The translations under genes were made by a program, and so were the position numbers. A model generated the notes under the pieces. That model did not search any database and was not told the DNA's origin. It was given only the letters and a program-made list of their open reading frames with translations. Of a stretch of 64,000 nt of DNA, positions 24,863 through 36,103 are shown piece after piece. The number at the start of each line of letters is the position of its first letter. The first letter of the stretch is position 1. This DNA comes from Thioalkalivibrio sp. XN279 (GTDB lineage Bacteria; Pseudomonadota; Gammaproteobacteria; Steroidobacterales; XN24), in assembly GCF_011089885.1 (NCBI RefSeq), contig NZ_JAANBD010000028.1:425746-489745 (forward strand), written 5' to 3'.

Positions 24863-25468
24863 ATGAGAATCGCAAGAAATCTGTCACTGGTTGCCCTCGT
24901 GGCCTTCGCTGCTGCGGCTTGTGCGGCTGGGCAAGGAACGGCGCCGGCTGAAGCTCCGCCCGCAGCCGAGGCCATCGAGGGGCTTTCGCTCTCGGCAACC
25001 CAGGTCGATACCATCACCGCCGTTGTGGAGGCTATCGACTACGATACGCGCGAAGTCACACTGGTCGACGACATGGGTGACGTAGTGACGTTGACCGCAG
25101 GCGAAGGCGTGCGAAACCTGAACCAGGTTTCGGTCGGTGACGTGCTGATCGCTGAACACGTCGAAAATATCACGGTCGAGGTGTTCAAGGGCGATGGCCG
25201 CGGCGCAGAACAGGCGGAGATGTTTTCCGCGGCCCGGGCGGAAGAAGGCGAGATGCCCGGCGGCGTCGCCATAGAATCTGTCGTCGTCGTTGCCGTAGTG
25301 AAGGCAATCAACCTCGATGACAACACCTTTGTCCTGGAGGGCCCTGACGGCAGCCTGCAGGAATACCAGGCGATGAATCCCGACAACCTCAGGCGAGCCG
25401 AGGTGGGTGACATCGTGGCAATCACGATGACCGAGTCACTGGCGATCGCGGTCGAAAAATCCGAATAA
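24863..25468 (+). CDS. Hypothetical lipoprotein with two similar beta modules
   Basis: A 201-residue lipoprotein: a short signal peptide ending AAAAC (Cys near 20), an Ala/Pro/Glu-rich linker, then two modules with a similar layout. Each has VxAIxxDxxxxxL followed by VGDxxxxxxxE (ITAVVEAIDYDTREVTLVDD, and later VVAVVKAINLDDNTFVLEG). This resembles DUF5666-like small beta-barrel repeats. A ribosome binding site (AAGGA) precedes the ATG, and a strong terminator follows. Function unknown; location is the cell envelope. It is probably co-transcribed with the preceding DUF1254 gene. Confidence 0.72.
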   Translation: MRIARNLSLVALVAFAAAACAAGQGTAPAEAPPAAEAIEGLSLSATQVDTITAVVEAIDYDTREVTLVDDMGDVVTLTAGEGVRNLNQVSVGDVLIAEHVENITVEVFKGDGRGAEQAEMFSAARAEEGEMPGGVAIESVVVVAVVKAINLDDNTFVLEGPDGSLQEYQAMNPDNLRRAEVGDIVAITMTESLAIAVEKSE

Positions 25469-25492
25469 GCCAGTTAGCGCGAGTCCGAATCG

Positions 25493-25520
25493 AAGGGCCC
25501 TCATCGAGGGCCCTTATTTT
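25493..25520 (+). terminator. Rho-independent terminator
   Basis: A perfect 10 bp stem (25493-25502 with 25506-25515) with a three-base loop is followed by ATTTT. It ends the lipoprotein transcript and, lying 7 bases past the end of convergent guaA, may act on both strands. Confidence 0.88.
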
Positions 25521-25526
25521 GTCCAC

Positions 25527-27104
<1,578 letters not shown>

Positions 27105-27117
27105 CAGGCCCGCCTGT

Positions 27118-28584
27118 TCAGTCGACGCGATAGTTGGGCGCTTCCTTGGTGATCGCCACGTCGTGGACATGACTCTCGCGAACGCCGGCGTTGGTGATGC
27201 GCACGAACTTCGGCCGGCTGCGCATCTCCTCGATGGTGCGGCAACCGGTGTAGCCCATGGCGGCGCGCAGGCCGCCCGCCAGCTGGTGCACGATCTGGAG
27301 CACGCTGCCCTTGTAAGGCACCCGTCCCTCGATCCCTTCCGGGACCAGCTTCTCGACCGAGTCGGTGGCGTCCTGGAAATAGCGGTCCTTGGAGCCGTTG
27401 CGCTGCGACATGGCGCTCAGCGATCCCATCCCGCGGTAGGCCTTGTAGGAACGGCCCTGGTACAGCTCCACCTCGCCGGGGGACTCCTCGGTGCCGGCGA
27501 ACAGGCTGCCCACCATGATGCTGTGGGCGCCGGCGACAATGGCCTTGGCCATGTCGCCGGAATAGCGGATGCCGCCATCCGCGATCACGGGCACGCCTGT
27601 GCCCGCCAGCGCCGCCGCCACGTTCGCCACCGCGGTGACCTGGGGCACGCCGACGCCGGCGACGATACGCGTGGTGCAGATGCTGCCGGGGCCGATCCCG
27701 ACCTTGACCCCGTCCGCGCCGGCCTCGACCAGGGCCCTGGCCGCGTCGGCAGTGACGATGTTGCCGCCGATGACCTGGATGTGCGGGAAAGCCTTTTTCA
27801 CCAGGCGCACCCGCTCCAGCACGCCGCGCGAATGGCCGTGCGCCGTATCGACGACGATGACATCGACGCCGGACGCGGCCAGCGCCTCCACGCGCTCGTC
27901 GGTGTCGGCGCTGCCGCCGACCGCCGCCGCCACGCGCAGCGCGCCGCGCTCATCCTTGCAGGCGTAAGGGAAATCAGTGGCCTTCTGGAAGTCCTTGGCC
28001 GTGATCATGCCCGTGAGGCGATCGTTCTCGTCGACGATCAGCACCTTCTCGATGCGGTGCTTGTGCAGCAGTTGCAGCACCTCGTCCTTGGCCGAGCCGT
28101 CGCGCACCGTCACCAGTCGCTCGCGCGGTGTCATGACCTCGGACACGGGCAGGTCGAGGCGCGTCTCGAAACGCAGGTCGCGGTTAGTGACGATGCCGGC
28201 GATGCGGCCGCCATCCACGACCGGAACCCCGGAGATGCCCTTGGCCCGCGTCAGGTCCAGCACCTCGCGGATGGTCTTGTCGGGCGCCACCGTAATCGGG
28301 TCGTTGATGATGCCGCTTTCGTATTTCTTCACCCGGCGCACTTCGCGCGCTTGGGCCTCGGCGGTCATGTTCTTGTGAATGACGCCGATGCCGCCCTCCT
28401 GGGCCAGCGCGATGGCGAGCCGGGCTTCGGTCACGGTATCCATGGCCGCGGAGATGATCGGCAGCTGCAGTTCGATGTCCCGGGTCAGGCGGGTCGCCAG
28501 GCTCACGTCGCGCGGCAGCACGTCCGAGTAGGCGGGCTCGAGCAGGACGTCGTCGAAGGTGAGGGCTTCCTGGATCAGGCGCAT
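27118..28584 (-). CDS. guaB: Inosine-5'-monophosphate dehydrogenase
   Basis: A 488-residue enzyme that oxidises IMP to XMP with NAD, the first committed step to GMP. The barrel carries the catalytic Cys loop [17 protein letters not shown], and two CBS domains (about 95-205) are inserted after the first strands, as in most bacteria. Standard length. GAGGGA precedes the ATG. A well-spaced sigma-70 promoter lies upstream (28621-28649). It forms an operon with guaA. Confidence 0.97.
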   Translation of the reverse strand: MRLIQEALTFDDVLLEPAYSDVLPRDVSLATRLTRDIELQLPIISAAMDTVTEARLAIALAQEGGIGVIHKNMTAEAQAREVRRVKKYESGIINDPITVAPDKTIREVLDLTRAKGISGVPVVDGGRIAGIVTNRDLRFETRLDLPVSEVMTPRERLVTVRDGSAKDEVLQLLHKHRIEKVLIVDENDRLTGMITAKDFQKATDFPYACKDERGALRVAAAVGGSADTDERVEALAASGVDVIVVDTAHGHSRGVLERVRLVKKAFPHIQVIGGNIVTADAARALVEAGADGVKVGIGPGSICTTRIVAGVGVPQVTAVANVAAALAGTGVPVIADGGIRYSGDMAKAIVAGAHSIMVGSLFAGTEESPGEVELYQGRSYKAYRGMGSLSAMSQRNGSKDRYFQDATDSVEKLVPEGIEGRVPYKGSVLQIVHQLAGGLRAAMGYTGCRTIEEMRSRPKFVRITNAGVRESHVHDVAITKEAPNYRVD

Positions 28585-28620
28585 AGGGTGTCCCTCGAAG
28601 CTTGGGAGTGTAAACCGGCC

Positions 28621-28649
28621 ATTCTACGCGCCGTGCCGACAGGGGTAAA
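28621..28649 (-). promoter_or_regulatory. Predicted sigma-70 promoter of guaBA
   Basis: Read on the minus strand, TTTACC (28649-28644) and TAGAAT (28626-28621) are separated by 17 bases. The -10 box matches five of six consensus bases and the -35 box four of six. The -10 box lies about 37 bases before the guaB ATG. Confidence 0.55.
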
Positions 28650-28663
28650 TCTCGGGGTATCAT
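28636..28663 (+). promoter_or_regulatory. Possible xseA promoter giving a leaderless transcript
   Basis: CCGACA (28636-28641) and TATCAT (28658-28663) with a 16-base spacer fit a sigma-70 promoter. The -10 box ends six bases before the xseA ATG, so transcription would start at or beside the start codon. No Shine-Dalgarno sequence is visible. Confidence 0.4.
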
Positions 28664-28669
28664 GCCGGC

Positions 28670-30049
28670 ATGAGCAGCGAGGATTTCGAGCTGCCGGAAC
28701 GGGATGTCTGGACGGTGGCACGCCTCAACCGGGAGGTGCGGCTGCTGCTCGAGACCGGCCTGCCGGCACTTTGGATCGAGGGCGAGGTCTCCAACCTGGC
28801 CCGCCCGGCATCCGGCCACGTGTATTTCTCGCTCAAGGACGAGGCCGCCCAGGTGCGCTGCGTGATGTGGCGCTCCACCGCGCTCAAGCTGGCGGTCAGC
28901 CCGCGCAACGGCATGCAGCTGCTGCTGCGCGCCCGCCTGACCGTCTACGAGCCGCGCGGCGAATACCAGCTTGTCACGGAGTATGCCGAGGAGGCTGGCG
29001 AGGGCGCGCTGCGGCGCCGCTTCGAGGCGCTGAAAGCAAAACTGCTCGACGAGGGCCTGTTCGCCGAGAGCGCCAAGCGCCCGCTGCCAAGGCTGCCCCG
29101 GCGGATCGGGGTCATCACCTCCCCGAGCGGGGCCGCCGTGCGCGACATCCTGCACGTCCTCAGGCGCCGCTTCCCGGCAGTCCCGGTGATCATTTATCCC
29201 ACTCCCGTGCAGGGCGACGGCGCCGCGGCGAAGATCGCGGCCGCGCTGGCCACGGCCTCGCAACGGGCCGAGTGCGACGTGCTGATCCTCGCCCGCGGCG
29301 GCGGCTCGCTCGAAGACCTGTGGAGCTTCAACGAGGAAGTGGTGGCGCGGGCGATTCGTGCCAGCGACATACCCGTGGTGTCCGGCATCGGTCACGAAGT
29401 CGACTTCACCATCGCAGACTTCGCCGCGGACCTGCGCGCGCCGACGCCGTCCGGCGCCGCGGAGCTGGTGGTGCCCGACGCCCTGGAATGGCTGCGGCGG
29501 CTCAACAAGGATGCCGGGCGGCTGCGCAACGCCATGAGCCGCCAGCTGGGCACGCTGGCGCAGAAGCTGGACTGGCAGCGCCGCCGGCTGGCGGTGGCCC
29601 ATCCGGGGCAGCGCCTCCGCCAGCACCACCAGCGGCTGGACGAGCTCGAGGGACGCCTCAGGCGCGCCATCGACAGCGCCATCGCTACGCGGCAACGCCG
29701 TCTCGCACATGCCGGCGCGGTGCTGGTGGCCCAGTCGCCGGCGCGCCGCGTCCAGGCCACGCGGGAGCGCGTAGACAGCCTGCAGCAGCGCCTGCGCACG
29801 AGCGCGCGTTATCGCCTGCAGTCCCTGCGCTCGCGCGTCGACGCCTCGGGACATGCGCTGCACACCGTCAGCCCCCTGGCGACACTGGAACGGGGCTACG
29901 CCATCGCCACCGATCCGCGCGACGGGACCATCCTGCGCGACGCGCGGCAGCTCGCCGCAGGCGACCGCATCGAGTTGCGCCTGGCGCGCGGCCAGGTCGA
30001 AGCCGAAGTCACCACCACGCACGACGACCCGCCCAGGAAATCGTCCTAG
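28670..30049 (+). CDS. xseA: Exodeoxyribonuclease VII large subunit
   Basis: A 459-residue protein. An N-terminal OB fold binds single-stranded DNA (LWIEGEVSNLARPASGHVYF is the family signature). The catalytic region contains RRIGVITSPSGAAVRDIL, the ILARGGGSLEDLWSFN motif and SGIGHEVDFTIADFAADLRA. A long Arg/Gln-rich coiled-coil region follows. With the small subunit XseB it degrades single-stranded DNA in both directions. xseB is not in the window. It is divergent from guaB. Confidence 0.96.
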   Translation: MSSEDFELPERDVWTVARLNREVRLLLETGLPALWIEGEVSNLARPASGHVYFSLKDEAAQVRCVMWRSTALKLAVSPRNGMQLLLRARLTVYEPRGEYQLVTEYAEEAGEGALRRRFEALKAKLLDEGLFAESAKRPLPRLPRRIGVITSPSGAAVRDILHVLRRRFPAVPVIIYPTPVQGDGAAAKIAAALATASQRAECDVLILARGGGSLEDLWSFNEEVVARAIRASDIPVVSGIGHEVDFTIADFAADLRAPTPSGAAELVVPDALEWLRRLNKDAGRLRNAMSRQLGTLAQKLDWQRRRLAVAHPGQRLRQHHQRLDELEGRLRRAIDSAIATRQRRLAHAGAVLVAQSPARRVQATRERVDSLQQRLRTSARYRLQSLRSRVDASGHALHTVSPLATLERGYAIATDPRDGTILRDARQLAAGDRIELRLARGQVEAEVTTTHDDPPRKSS

Positions 30050-30072
30050 ACACTGCCGGCCGCTGCGCGCTG

Positions 30073-30353
30073 CGGCACAGGCCCGGTCGGGGACGCTGTG
30101 AATACGTCCCTGTACGCTCGCTCGCACACGTCCCTGTGTGCGAGCGCCCCGAACCGGCCTGTGCCACATCACGCAGCTGCAGCGGTGGCAGCAGACGCGT
30201 CCGAGCTGCCGCGTCGGGCTGCGCGGCGGTCGGCTCGGAGTGCGGGAGGGACTCGCGCCAATCCTGCGCGTGGCGCTCGCGCACAGGACGTGCGCGAGCG
30301 AGCCTACAGGGACGTATTTACGGCGTCCACGCGCAGGATTGGCGCGGGTCCCT
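30073..30353. repeat. Nested palindromic repeat array between xseA and metX
   Basis: The 316-base gap holds stacked inverted repeats. Hairpin 1 is 30120-30130 / 30137-30147 (11 bp, loop GTCCCT). Hairpin 2 is 30275-30285 / 30291-30301 (11 bp, loop AGGAC). A 25-base arm at 30102-30126 is repeated inverted at 30295-30319 with one mismatch. A 26-base arm (30249-30274) is repeated inverted at 30328-30353 with one mismatch. A further imperfect pair flanks hairpin 1. I see no coding region. It resembles REP/BIME-type extragenic palindromes and may also end xseA and metX transcripts. Confidence 0.75.
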
Positions 30354-30365
30354 GCCCCCGGGGGG

Positions 30366-31523
30366 TCAAGCGCGGTCGAAGTAGCGCGCGATCACCGGCC
30401 GGAATCCGTCCATGTCGACCAGGAACGAATCGTGCCCCTGGATGGACGGCAGGGCCACGAAGTCGACCTCGCGGCCTTCGCGCTCCAGGCACTCGGCGAG
30501 CTGCTCCTGCTCGTGCAGCGGGAACAGGAAGTCCGTCTCGACGCCGACCACCAGCGCGCGCTTGATGCCCGGCTTGGCCAGCTCGGTGGCGACGCAGCCG
30601 CTGTGCTCGGCGACGTCGAACAGGTCCATGGCGCGCGACAGGTAGAGATAGCAATTCGGGTCGAACTGGCCGATGAACTTGTTGGCATGATGCTCGAGGT
30701 AGGACTCGACCTCGAAATCGACGCCGAACTGGTCGCCGGCATCGTGCTCGCCGCCGGCGCGCTCGCGGCCGAAGCGCTGGTCCCATTCCTCGGCCGAGCG
30801 GTAGGTGATCATGCCGAGCTTGCGCGCCAGGCGCATGCCCCGCAGCGGCGGCTTCTCAGCCGGGTAGTTCCCGCCGAGCCAGTCGGGATCCGAGCGGATC
30901 ATCTCGCGCTGCAGTGAGCGCAGGGCGATGGCGAATGCCGTGGCCCGGGCCGCGGAAGAGATCGCTACCAGCCCGCGGCTCATGTCGGGATAGAGCACGC
31001 AGAAGGCCAGCGCCGACATGCCCCCGAGGGAAGGTCCGACGACGGTGTGCAGTTGTCGGATACCGAGGTGCCGCACCACCTCGCGTCCTGCCACTGCGAC
31101 GTCCTCGATGGTGAGCACCGGGAAACTGAGGCGGTACGGCTCGCCCGTGCGCGGGTCGATGGAGGCCGGCCCGGTGCTGCCGAAACAGCTGCCGAGCGAG
31201 TTGACGCAGATGACGAAGTAATTGCGGGTGTCGATCGGGCGGCCGAGGCCGACCATGTCCTCCCACCAGCCGGGCGAGGTGTCCTCTGGCGATGAGGCGG
31301 CATGCGCCGACGGCGACAGGCCGGTGAAGAGCAACACGGCGTTGGAGCCGTCCTCGTTCAACTCGCCCCAGGTCTCGTAGGCGATATCGACCCGCGGCAG
31401 CACGCCGCCGCGGTGCATGCGGAAGGGTTGCTCCAGGCGCACGAAGCGACGCGCGCCGGACGCTGCACGCGCCTCGGTCGGGGTGAATGCGGGCGGCTTG
31501 ATGATCTTGCTCCCTGGCTCCAT
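30366..31523 (-). CDS. metX: MetX-type homoserine (or serine) O-acyltransferase
   Basis: A 385-residue alpha/beta hydrolase-fold enzyme that transfers an acetyl or succinyl group to homoserine, activating it for sulfhydrylation in methionine synthesis. The triad is visible: Ser in VVGPSLGGMSAL, Asp in VVGVETDFLFP and His in IQGHDSFLVDMDGF. The oxyanion region NSLGSCFGSTGP is present. The nucleophile elbow reads GPSLGG where most MetX proteins have GGSxGG, so the acyl donor or acceptor may differ; serine O-succinyltransferase is a possible alternative. It sits 19 bases downstream of der, probably in the same transcript. Confidence 0.88.
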   Translation of the reverse strand: MEPGSKIIKPPAFTPTEARAASGARRFVRLEQPFRMHRGGVLPRVDIAYETWGELNEDGSNAVLLFTGLSPSAHAASSPEDTSPGWWEDMVGLGRPIDTRNYFVICVNSLGSCFGSTGPASIDPRTGEPYRLSFPVLTIEDVAVAGREVVRHLGIRQLHTVVGPSLGGMSALAFCVLYPDMSRGLVAISSAARATAFAIALRSLQREMIRSDPDWLGGNYPAEKPPLRGMRLARKLGMITYRSAEEWDQRFGRERAGGEHDAGDQFGVDFEVESYLEHHANKFIGQFDPNCYLYLSRAMDLFDVAEHSGCVATELAKPGIKRALVVGVETDFLFPLHEQEQLAECLEREGREVDFVALPSIQGHDSFLVDMDGFRPVIARYFDRA

Positions 31524-31542
31524 GGCGGGCTCCTTCGCGCCC

Positions 31543-32934
31543 TCAGCGACGCTTCTTGACGTGTCGCATGAGGCGCTCGCGTTTTCTTTGCTGCCGCGGT
31601 GTCAGCGGGTTGCGGCGGCCGGCGTAAGGGTTCTCGCCCGAGCGCAACTCGATGCGCACCGGGGTCCCCTGCAGCCGGAAGGCCTTGCGGTAGATATTGG
31701 CAAGGTAGCGGCGGTAGCTGTCGGGCAGCAACTCCGCCTGCGTCCCGTGCACCACGATGACCGGCGGATTGCGGCCGCCCTGGTGGGCATAGCGCAGCTT
31801 GATGCGGCGGCCGCGCGAGATCGGCGGCTGGTGCGCGCTCACGGCGTCCTGCAGCACGCGCGTGAGCTCGGGCGTCGGCAGGTCGCGGTGCGCGGCCTCG
31901 TGGCTGGCGTCGACCAGCCCGAACAGGTCACCCACGCCGGTGCCGTGCAGCGCCGAAATGAACTGCACCGGCGCATAATCGAGGAACGGCAGCTTGAGTT
32001 CCAGCTGGCGGCGCACGTTATCGCGCTGGTCGGGCGGCAGGCCGTCCCACTTGTTCACGGCGATGACCATGGCGCGGCCACGTTCGGCAGCCAGCCCGAG
32101 CAGGCTCGCATCCTGGTCAGTGACGCCCTCGCGCGCATCCAGCACCGCGATCACGACGGACGCCGCGTCGATGGCCCCGAGCGTCTTGATCACGCTGAAC
32201 TTCTCGACTGCCTCGGACACCCGGGAGCGGCGTCGCACACCGGCGGTGTCGACCAGCAGGTAGCGCCGGCCGTCCCGCACGAACGGCACTTCCACCGCAT
32301 CGCGCGTCGTGCCAGGCAGGTCGTAGGCCACCAGGCGATCCTCACCGATCATGCGGTTGATGAGCGTGGACTTGCCGACGTTGGGCCGGCCGATGACGGC
32401 CACGCGCACGCCCTGCTCCGGCGCGGCGTCAGCCTCTTCGTCGACCGGGAACGGCTCCAGCACGGCCTCCATCAGGGCACGCACGTTGTCGCCGTGCGCC
32501 GAGGAAATCACTGCCGGCTCGCCCAGGCCGAGGCGGTGAAACTCGGCGCCGACCACCGCCGTGTCCTGGCCTTCGGCCTTGTTCACTACCAGGCGCACGG
32601 CACGGCCGCGCCGGCGCAGCATCGTCGCCACCTGTTCGTCGGCGGCGGTGAGTCCTTCGCGCGCGTCCACCAGGAAAAGCACGGCATCCGCTTCGTCCAG
32701 GGCGTGCAGCGTCTGGCGCGCCATCAGCCCATCGAGTTCGTCCTTGGTGCCGCTGAGCCCGCCCGTGTCCACCACGATGTAGGGCACCGGGCCGACGCGT
32801 CCGAAACCGTACTGGCGATCCCGGGTCAGCCCCGGCAGGTCCGCGACGAGCGCATCCCGCGTCCGGGTGAGGAAGTTGAACAGCGTGGACTTGCCGACGT
32901 TCGGCCTGCCCACCAGCGCGACGACGGGAAGCAT
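31543..32934 (-). CDS. der: Ribosome biogenesis GTPase Der (EngA)
   Basis: A 463-residue protein with two tandem GTPase domains, each with a Walker A motif ([15 protein letters not shown] and [14 protein letters not shown]), DxxG elements (VDTGG and VDTAG) and NKxD-type motifs (VNKAEG, diverged, in the first; VNKWDG in the second). A C-terminal KH-like domain ends in a basic tail. Der acts in late assembly of the 50S ribosomal subunit. ATG 32934 gives the standard start MLPVVALVG. It follows bamB by 13 bases, as in many gammaproteobacteria. Confidence 0.97.
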   Translation of the reverse strand: MLPVVALVGRPNVGKSTLFNFLTRTRDALVADLPGLTRDRQYGFGRVGPVPYIVVDTGGLSGTKDELDGLMARQTLHALDEADAVLFLVDAREGLTAADEQVATMLRRRGRAVRLVVNKAEGQDTAVVGAEFHRLGLGEPAVISSAHGDNVRALMEAVLEPFPVDEEADAAPEQGVRVAVIGRPNVGKSTLINRMIGEDRLVAYDLPGTTRDAVEVPFVRDGRRYLLVDTAGVRRRSRVSEAVEKFSVIKTLGAIDAASVVIAVLDAREGVTDQDASLLGLAAERGRAMVIAVNKWDGLPPDQRDNVRRQLELKLPFLDYAPVQFISALHGTGVGDLFGLVDASHEAAHRDLPTPELTRVLQDAVSAHQPPISRGRRIKLRYAHQGGRNPPVIVVHGTQAELLPDSYRRYLANIYRKAFRLQGTPVRIELRSGENPYAGRRNPLTPRQQRKRERLMRHVKKRR

Positions 32935-32947
32935 GGGGATCGAGGCC

Positions 32948-34111
32948 TCAGCCCCGGGGCTCCGCGCGCAGGGCGTAAACCCGATCGTTCTCGTCCTGTG
33001 CGACCAAGAGCTCGCCGGCGCTGACCGGCGCCGCCACAAAGGCCGACTTGCCGGCGCGGTGACGCGCCTGCAATGTGCCGGTGACCGGATCCAGCCAGTG
33101 CAGCCAGCCCTCGAAATCACCCACCACCACGCTGCGGGCGACGGGCGTCGGCGCCGTCACGCGCCGCAGGCGCAAGCTATCCTGGCGCCACAATTCGCCG
33201 CCGCTGGACCGGTTCAGGGCGATCACAGTGTCCTCGGCTTCCGTGACGTATACCGTGGTCCAGTCGACGCCCAGCCCCGCGTGACTCGACATGTCGTTGA
33301 ACCACAGCACCTGGCCGCTCTCCAGGGCCAGGTTGGCGATGCGGCCGCGATAGCCGACCACGTACACGTCCTGGCCGATCACCTGCGGCGTGGCATCGAG
33401 ATCCATGAGCCGCTCGATCTCCGTGCGGCCGCGCCCGACCGAGAGCGTCTGTTCCCAGCGCGGCTCACCGTCGCGCAAGGCGAAAGCAGCCACCTTGCCA
33501 TTGTCGAAAGCCGTCACGACCAGGTTGCCGGCTATCACCGGCGCCGCGGTGCCGCGCAAAGAGAGCCGCGGCGGCCGCTCCTCGGCGGTCCACAGCCGGC
33601 GCCCTGTCTCCGGCGCCAGCGCATACAGGCGGCCGTCCACCGTGCGCACGATCACCGCCGTCGGGCTGAGCGCCGGCGCCGCCAGCACTTCACCCGACAG
33701 CTGCTCCTGCCAGCGCAGCGAGCCATCCGCGGCATCGAGCGCCGCCACTACGCCATCACTGGAGCCGACCACCACCAGGCCCTGGCCGACGGCCGGGCCG
33801 GCCGACAGCTCGAGCTCGGTCTCACTGGTCCAGCGGCGCTCCCCGGTCTCGAGGTCCAGCGCGTGCACCTCGCCGTCACGCCCGGCAACAAACACCCGCG
33901 CGCCCTGCACCGCCGGGCGCAGCGCCAATCCCAAATCCTCGGATCCGGATCCGGCCTTGTATTCCCAAGCCTGGCGCACCGCAAAGGTGGGCTCGAAGTC
34001 CGTCAGCTCGGCCGGCTGCTCGACTGGAGAGTCCTTGCTGCCGAATATGCCGCAACCGCCGAGGCACAGCAGCGCGACACAACCCAGCCAGGCCGCGGGA
34101 AGCCTCCTCAC
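32948..34111 (-). CDS. bamB: Outer membrane protein assembly factor BamB
   Basis: A 387-residue lipoprotein (lipobox CLGGC, Cys near 19) made of an eight-bladed beta-propeller of PQQ-like repeats (for example [16 protein letters not shown] and [15 protein letters not shown]). BamB binds BamA and helps insert beta-barrel proteins into the outer membrane. It starts at GTG 34111, which overlaps the yfgM stop by four bases (GTGA) and has GGGGAG 9 bases upstream. The order yfgM-bamB-der is conserved. Confidence 0.95.
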   Translation of the reverse strand: MRRLPAAWLGCVALLCLGGCGIFGSKDSPVEQPAELTDFEPTFAVRQAWEYKAGSGSEDLGLALRPAVQGARVFVAGRDGEVHALDLETGERRWTSETELELSAGPAVGQGLVVVGSSDGVVAALDAADGSLRWQEQLSGEVLAAPALSPTAVIVRTVDGRLYALAPETGRRLWTAEERPPRLSLRGTAAPVIAGNLVVTAFDNGKVAAFALRDGEPRWEQTLSVGRGRTEIERLMDLDATPQVIGQDVYVVGYRGRIANLALESGQVLWFNDMSSHAGLGVDWTTVYVTEAEDTVIALNRSSGGELWRQDSLRLRRVTAPTPVARSVVVGDFEGWLHWLDPVTGTLQARHRAGKSAFVAAPVSAGELLVAQDENDRVYALRAEPRG

Positions 34112-34770
34112 GAAGCGTCGCTCCCCGCGGCGGGCGTGCCGCCGAGCGCCTCGAGCTTCAACTGCACGTGCGCCTCGTCGATGATGCCGGCGTGCTCGGC
34201 CGCGCCCTCGAGCGCCGCCTCGTAGGCCGCGCGTGCTCCCGCCGTGTCGCCCTGGGCGGCCAGTATGTCGCCCTCGACCTCGCGCAGCGGCGCCACGAAC
34301 ACGCCCGGCTCGCCGCCACGCGCCATCTCGAGCGCACGCTCGTGCTCGCCCGCAGCCAGCAGCACGCGCGCCAGGCGCAGGCGCGCGATCAGCCTGAGCT
34401 GGGGATCGTCGGCGCCGTCCAGCACCTGCTGCAACTGGTCGGCCGCAGTGGCAAACTCCCCGGCCCGCGCCAGCGCGCCGGCCAGCGCGAAGCGGCCGTG
34501 CTGCAGGTAGGGCGAACCGCCGTGGGCGGATTCGAGCCGCTCCACCCCGACGCGGATCTCCTCGATGCGCTCTTCCATGGCCGCTTCGGCAATCACCGCG
34601 TAGATGGCCGAAGCCTGCTCGGCACGCTGCAACTGGTAACCCTGCCACCAGTTCCAGCCCGCCAGGGCCAGCACACCGCCGCCCACGCCGACGATGATCC
34701 AGGCGCCGTTTTCCTTCCACCACTGGCGGATACGGTCGACCTGTTCGCGTTCAGTCAAGTAATCGTCCAC
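34108..34770 (-). CDS. yfgM: YfgM family periplasmic TPR protein (ancillary SecYEG chaperone)
   Basis: A 220-residue protein: a short cytoplasmic N-terminus (DDYLTEREQVDRIRQWWKEN, a family hallmark), one membrane helix (about 24-44), then TPR-like helices in the periplasm. In E. coli YfgM works with PpiD at the SecYEG exit and influences the Rcs response. The stop overlaps the bamB start, indicating coupled translation. Confidence 0.92.
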   Translation of the reverse strand: MDDYLTEREQVDRIRQWWKENGAWIIVGVGGGVLALAGWNWWQGYQLQRAEQASAIYAVIAEAAMEERIEEIRVGVERLESAHGGSPYLQHGRFALAGALARAGEFATAADQLQQVLDGADDPQLRLIARLRLARVLLAAGEHERALEMARGGEPGVFVAPLREVEGDILAAQGDTAGARAAYEAALEGAAEHAGIIDEAHVQLKLEALGGTPAAGSDAS

Positions 34771-34812
34771 TTTGCTCTCCGTCGCCGGTCCCTTGCCCGG
34801 CGGTCAATTCCG

Positions 34813-36090
34813 TCAGCCGCGGTGTTCCACGACACTCTTTGCGAGATAGCTGCCCAACGTCTCGCGATCCATGACCTGCTGCGCATCCACGCTGCGCAAC
34901 GGCTTGAACACGACCTGGCCCGCGGCCAGCTCCTCCTCACCGAGAATCAGTGCCGCAGCGGCGCCGCTGCGATCGGCTTTTTTCATCGCCGACTTGAGCG
35001 ATCCGCTGCCGCAATGCACCTGCAGTCGCAGGCCCGTGATCTCGTCGCGCAGTTGTTCCGCCAGCGCCAGCCCTGCCGACTGCGCCTTCTCGCCGAGCGG
35101 CACCAGGTAGGCGTGCGGGCCGGCGTCCTGCGGGGCGTGCCCGGCGACCAGTTCCACCAGTCGCTCCATGCCCAGCGCCCAGCCGATCGCCGGCGTGGGC
35201 CGGCCACCGAGCTGCTCTACCAGCGTGTCGTAGCGCCCGCCGCTGCAGACCGCGGCCTGCGCGCCGAGCCGATCGGTCAGCCACTCGAACACGGTGCGGC
35301 TGTAATAGTCGAGCCCGCGCACCAGGCGCGGGTTCACGCGGTAAGCCACGCCCGCGGCATGCAGCGTCGCCTTGAGCTGCTCGAAATGCTCCGCGGACTC
35401 GGCGTCGAGGTGCTCCGTGAGCACCGGCGCCGCCGCGATCACCGCCTGCATCTCGGGATTCTTGCTGTCGAGGATGCGCAACGGGTTCTGGCCCAGGCGC
35501 CGGACACTGTCCTCGTCCAGGGCGTCGCGGTGGTCGCTGAAATACTCCACCAGCAGCTCGCGATAAGCCTGCCGGGACGCGCTGGTCCCGAGCGAGTTGA
35601 GCTCGAGCTGGAGGCCTTCCAGGCCGAGCGCACGCCACAGGCGCGCCGACATGAGGATGAGCTCCGCATCGATGTCCGGCCCCGGGAAACCCAGCGCCTC
35701 GGCTCCCAGCTGGTGAAACTGCCGGTAGCGGCCCTTTTGCGGCCGCTCGTAGCGGAACATGGGCCCGGCGTACCAGAGCCGCTGCTGCTGGTTGTGCACC
35801 ATGCCGTTGCTGATCGCGGCGCGCACGCAACTCGCCGTCGCCTCGGGCCGCAGGCTGAGGCTGTCGCCGTTGCGATCCGTGAAGGTGTACATCTCCTTTT
35901 CGACGATGTCTGTGACCTCGCCGATGGAGCGGCTGAACAGCTCGGTGCGCTCCACGATGGGCACGCGCAGCTCGTGGTAGCCGTAGGCCTGGAAAATCTC
36001 GCGTGCACAGGCCTCCACCCACTGCCACGTCGGCGTGGCCTCGGGCAGGATGTCGTTCATGCCCCGGATGGGCTGGATCGCCTGCGCCAC
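34813..36090 (-). CDS. hisS: Histidyl-tRNA synthetase
   Basis: A 425-residue class II aminoacyl-tRNA synthetase. Motifs: [16 protein letters not shown] at the N-terminus, motif 2 around [19 protein letters not shown], the histidine-specific [13 protein letters not shown], and motif 3 around [11 protein letters not shown], followed by the C-terminal anticodon-binding domain. Length matches E. coli HisS (424). It charges tRNA-His. It is followed by yfgM after 42 bases. In E. coli ispG lies between rodZ and hisS; here it is absent from that place. Confidence 0.97.
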   Translation of the reverse strand: MAQAIQPIRGMNDILPEATPTWQWVEACAREIFQAYGYHELRVPIVERTELFSRSIGEVTDIVEKEMYTFTDRNGDSLSLRPEATASCVRAAISNGMVHNQQQRLWYAGPMFRYERPQKGRYRQFHQLGAEALGFPGPDIDAELILMSARLWRALGLEGLQLELNSLGTSASRQAYRELLVEYFSDHRDALDEDSVRRLGQNPLRILDSKNPEMQAVIAAAPVLTEHLDAESAEHFEQLKATLHAAGVAYRVNPRLVRGLDYYSRTVFEWLTDRLGAQAAVCSGGRYDTLVEQLGGRPTPAIGWALGMERLVELVAGHAPQDAGPHAYLVPLGEKAQSAGLALAEQLRDEITGLRLQVHCGSGSLKSAMKKADRSGAAAALILGEEELAAGQVVFKPLRSVDAQQVMDRETLGSYLAKSVVEHRG

Positions 36091-36103
36091 GATGCCTCCC
36101 GCG

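Noticed and set aside
30073-30353. Possible CRISPR array in the repeat-rich gap.
   Set aside because: Arms are inverted and nested, spacing is irregular, and there are no equal-length spacers or cas genes.
30098-30565. Open frames across the repeat array between xseA and metX.
   Set aside because: Their sequence is set by the hairpins, and they run into metX on the opposite strand.
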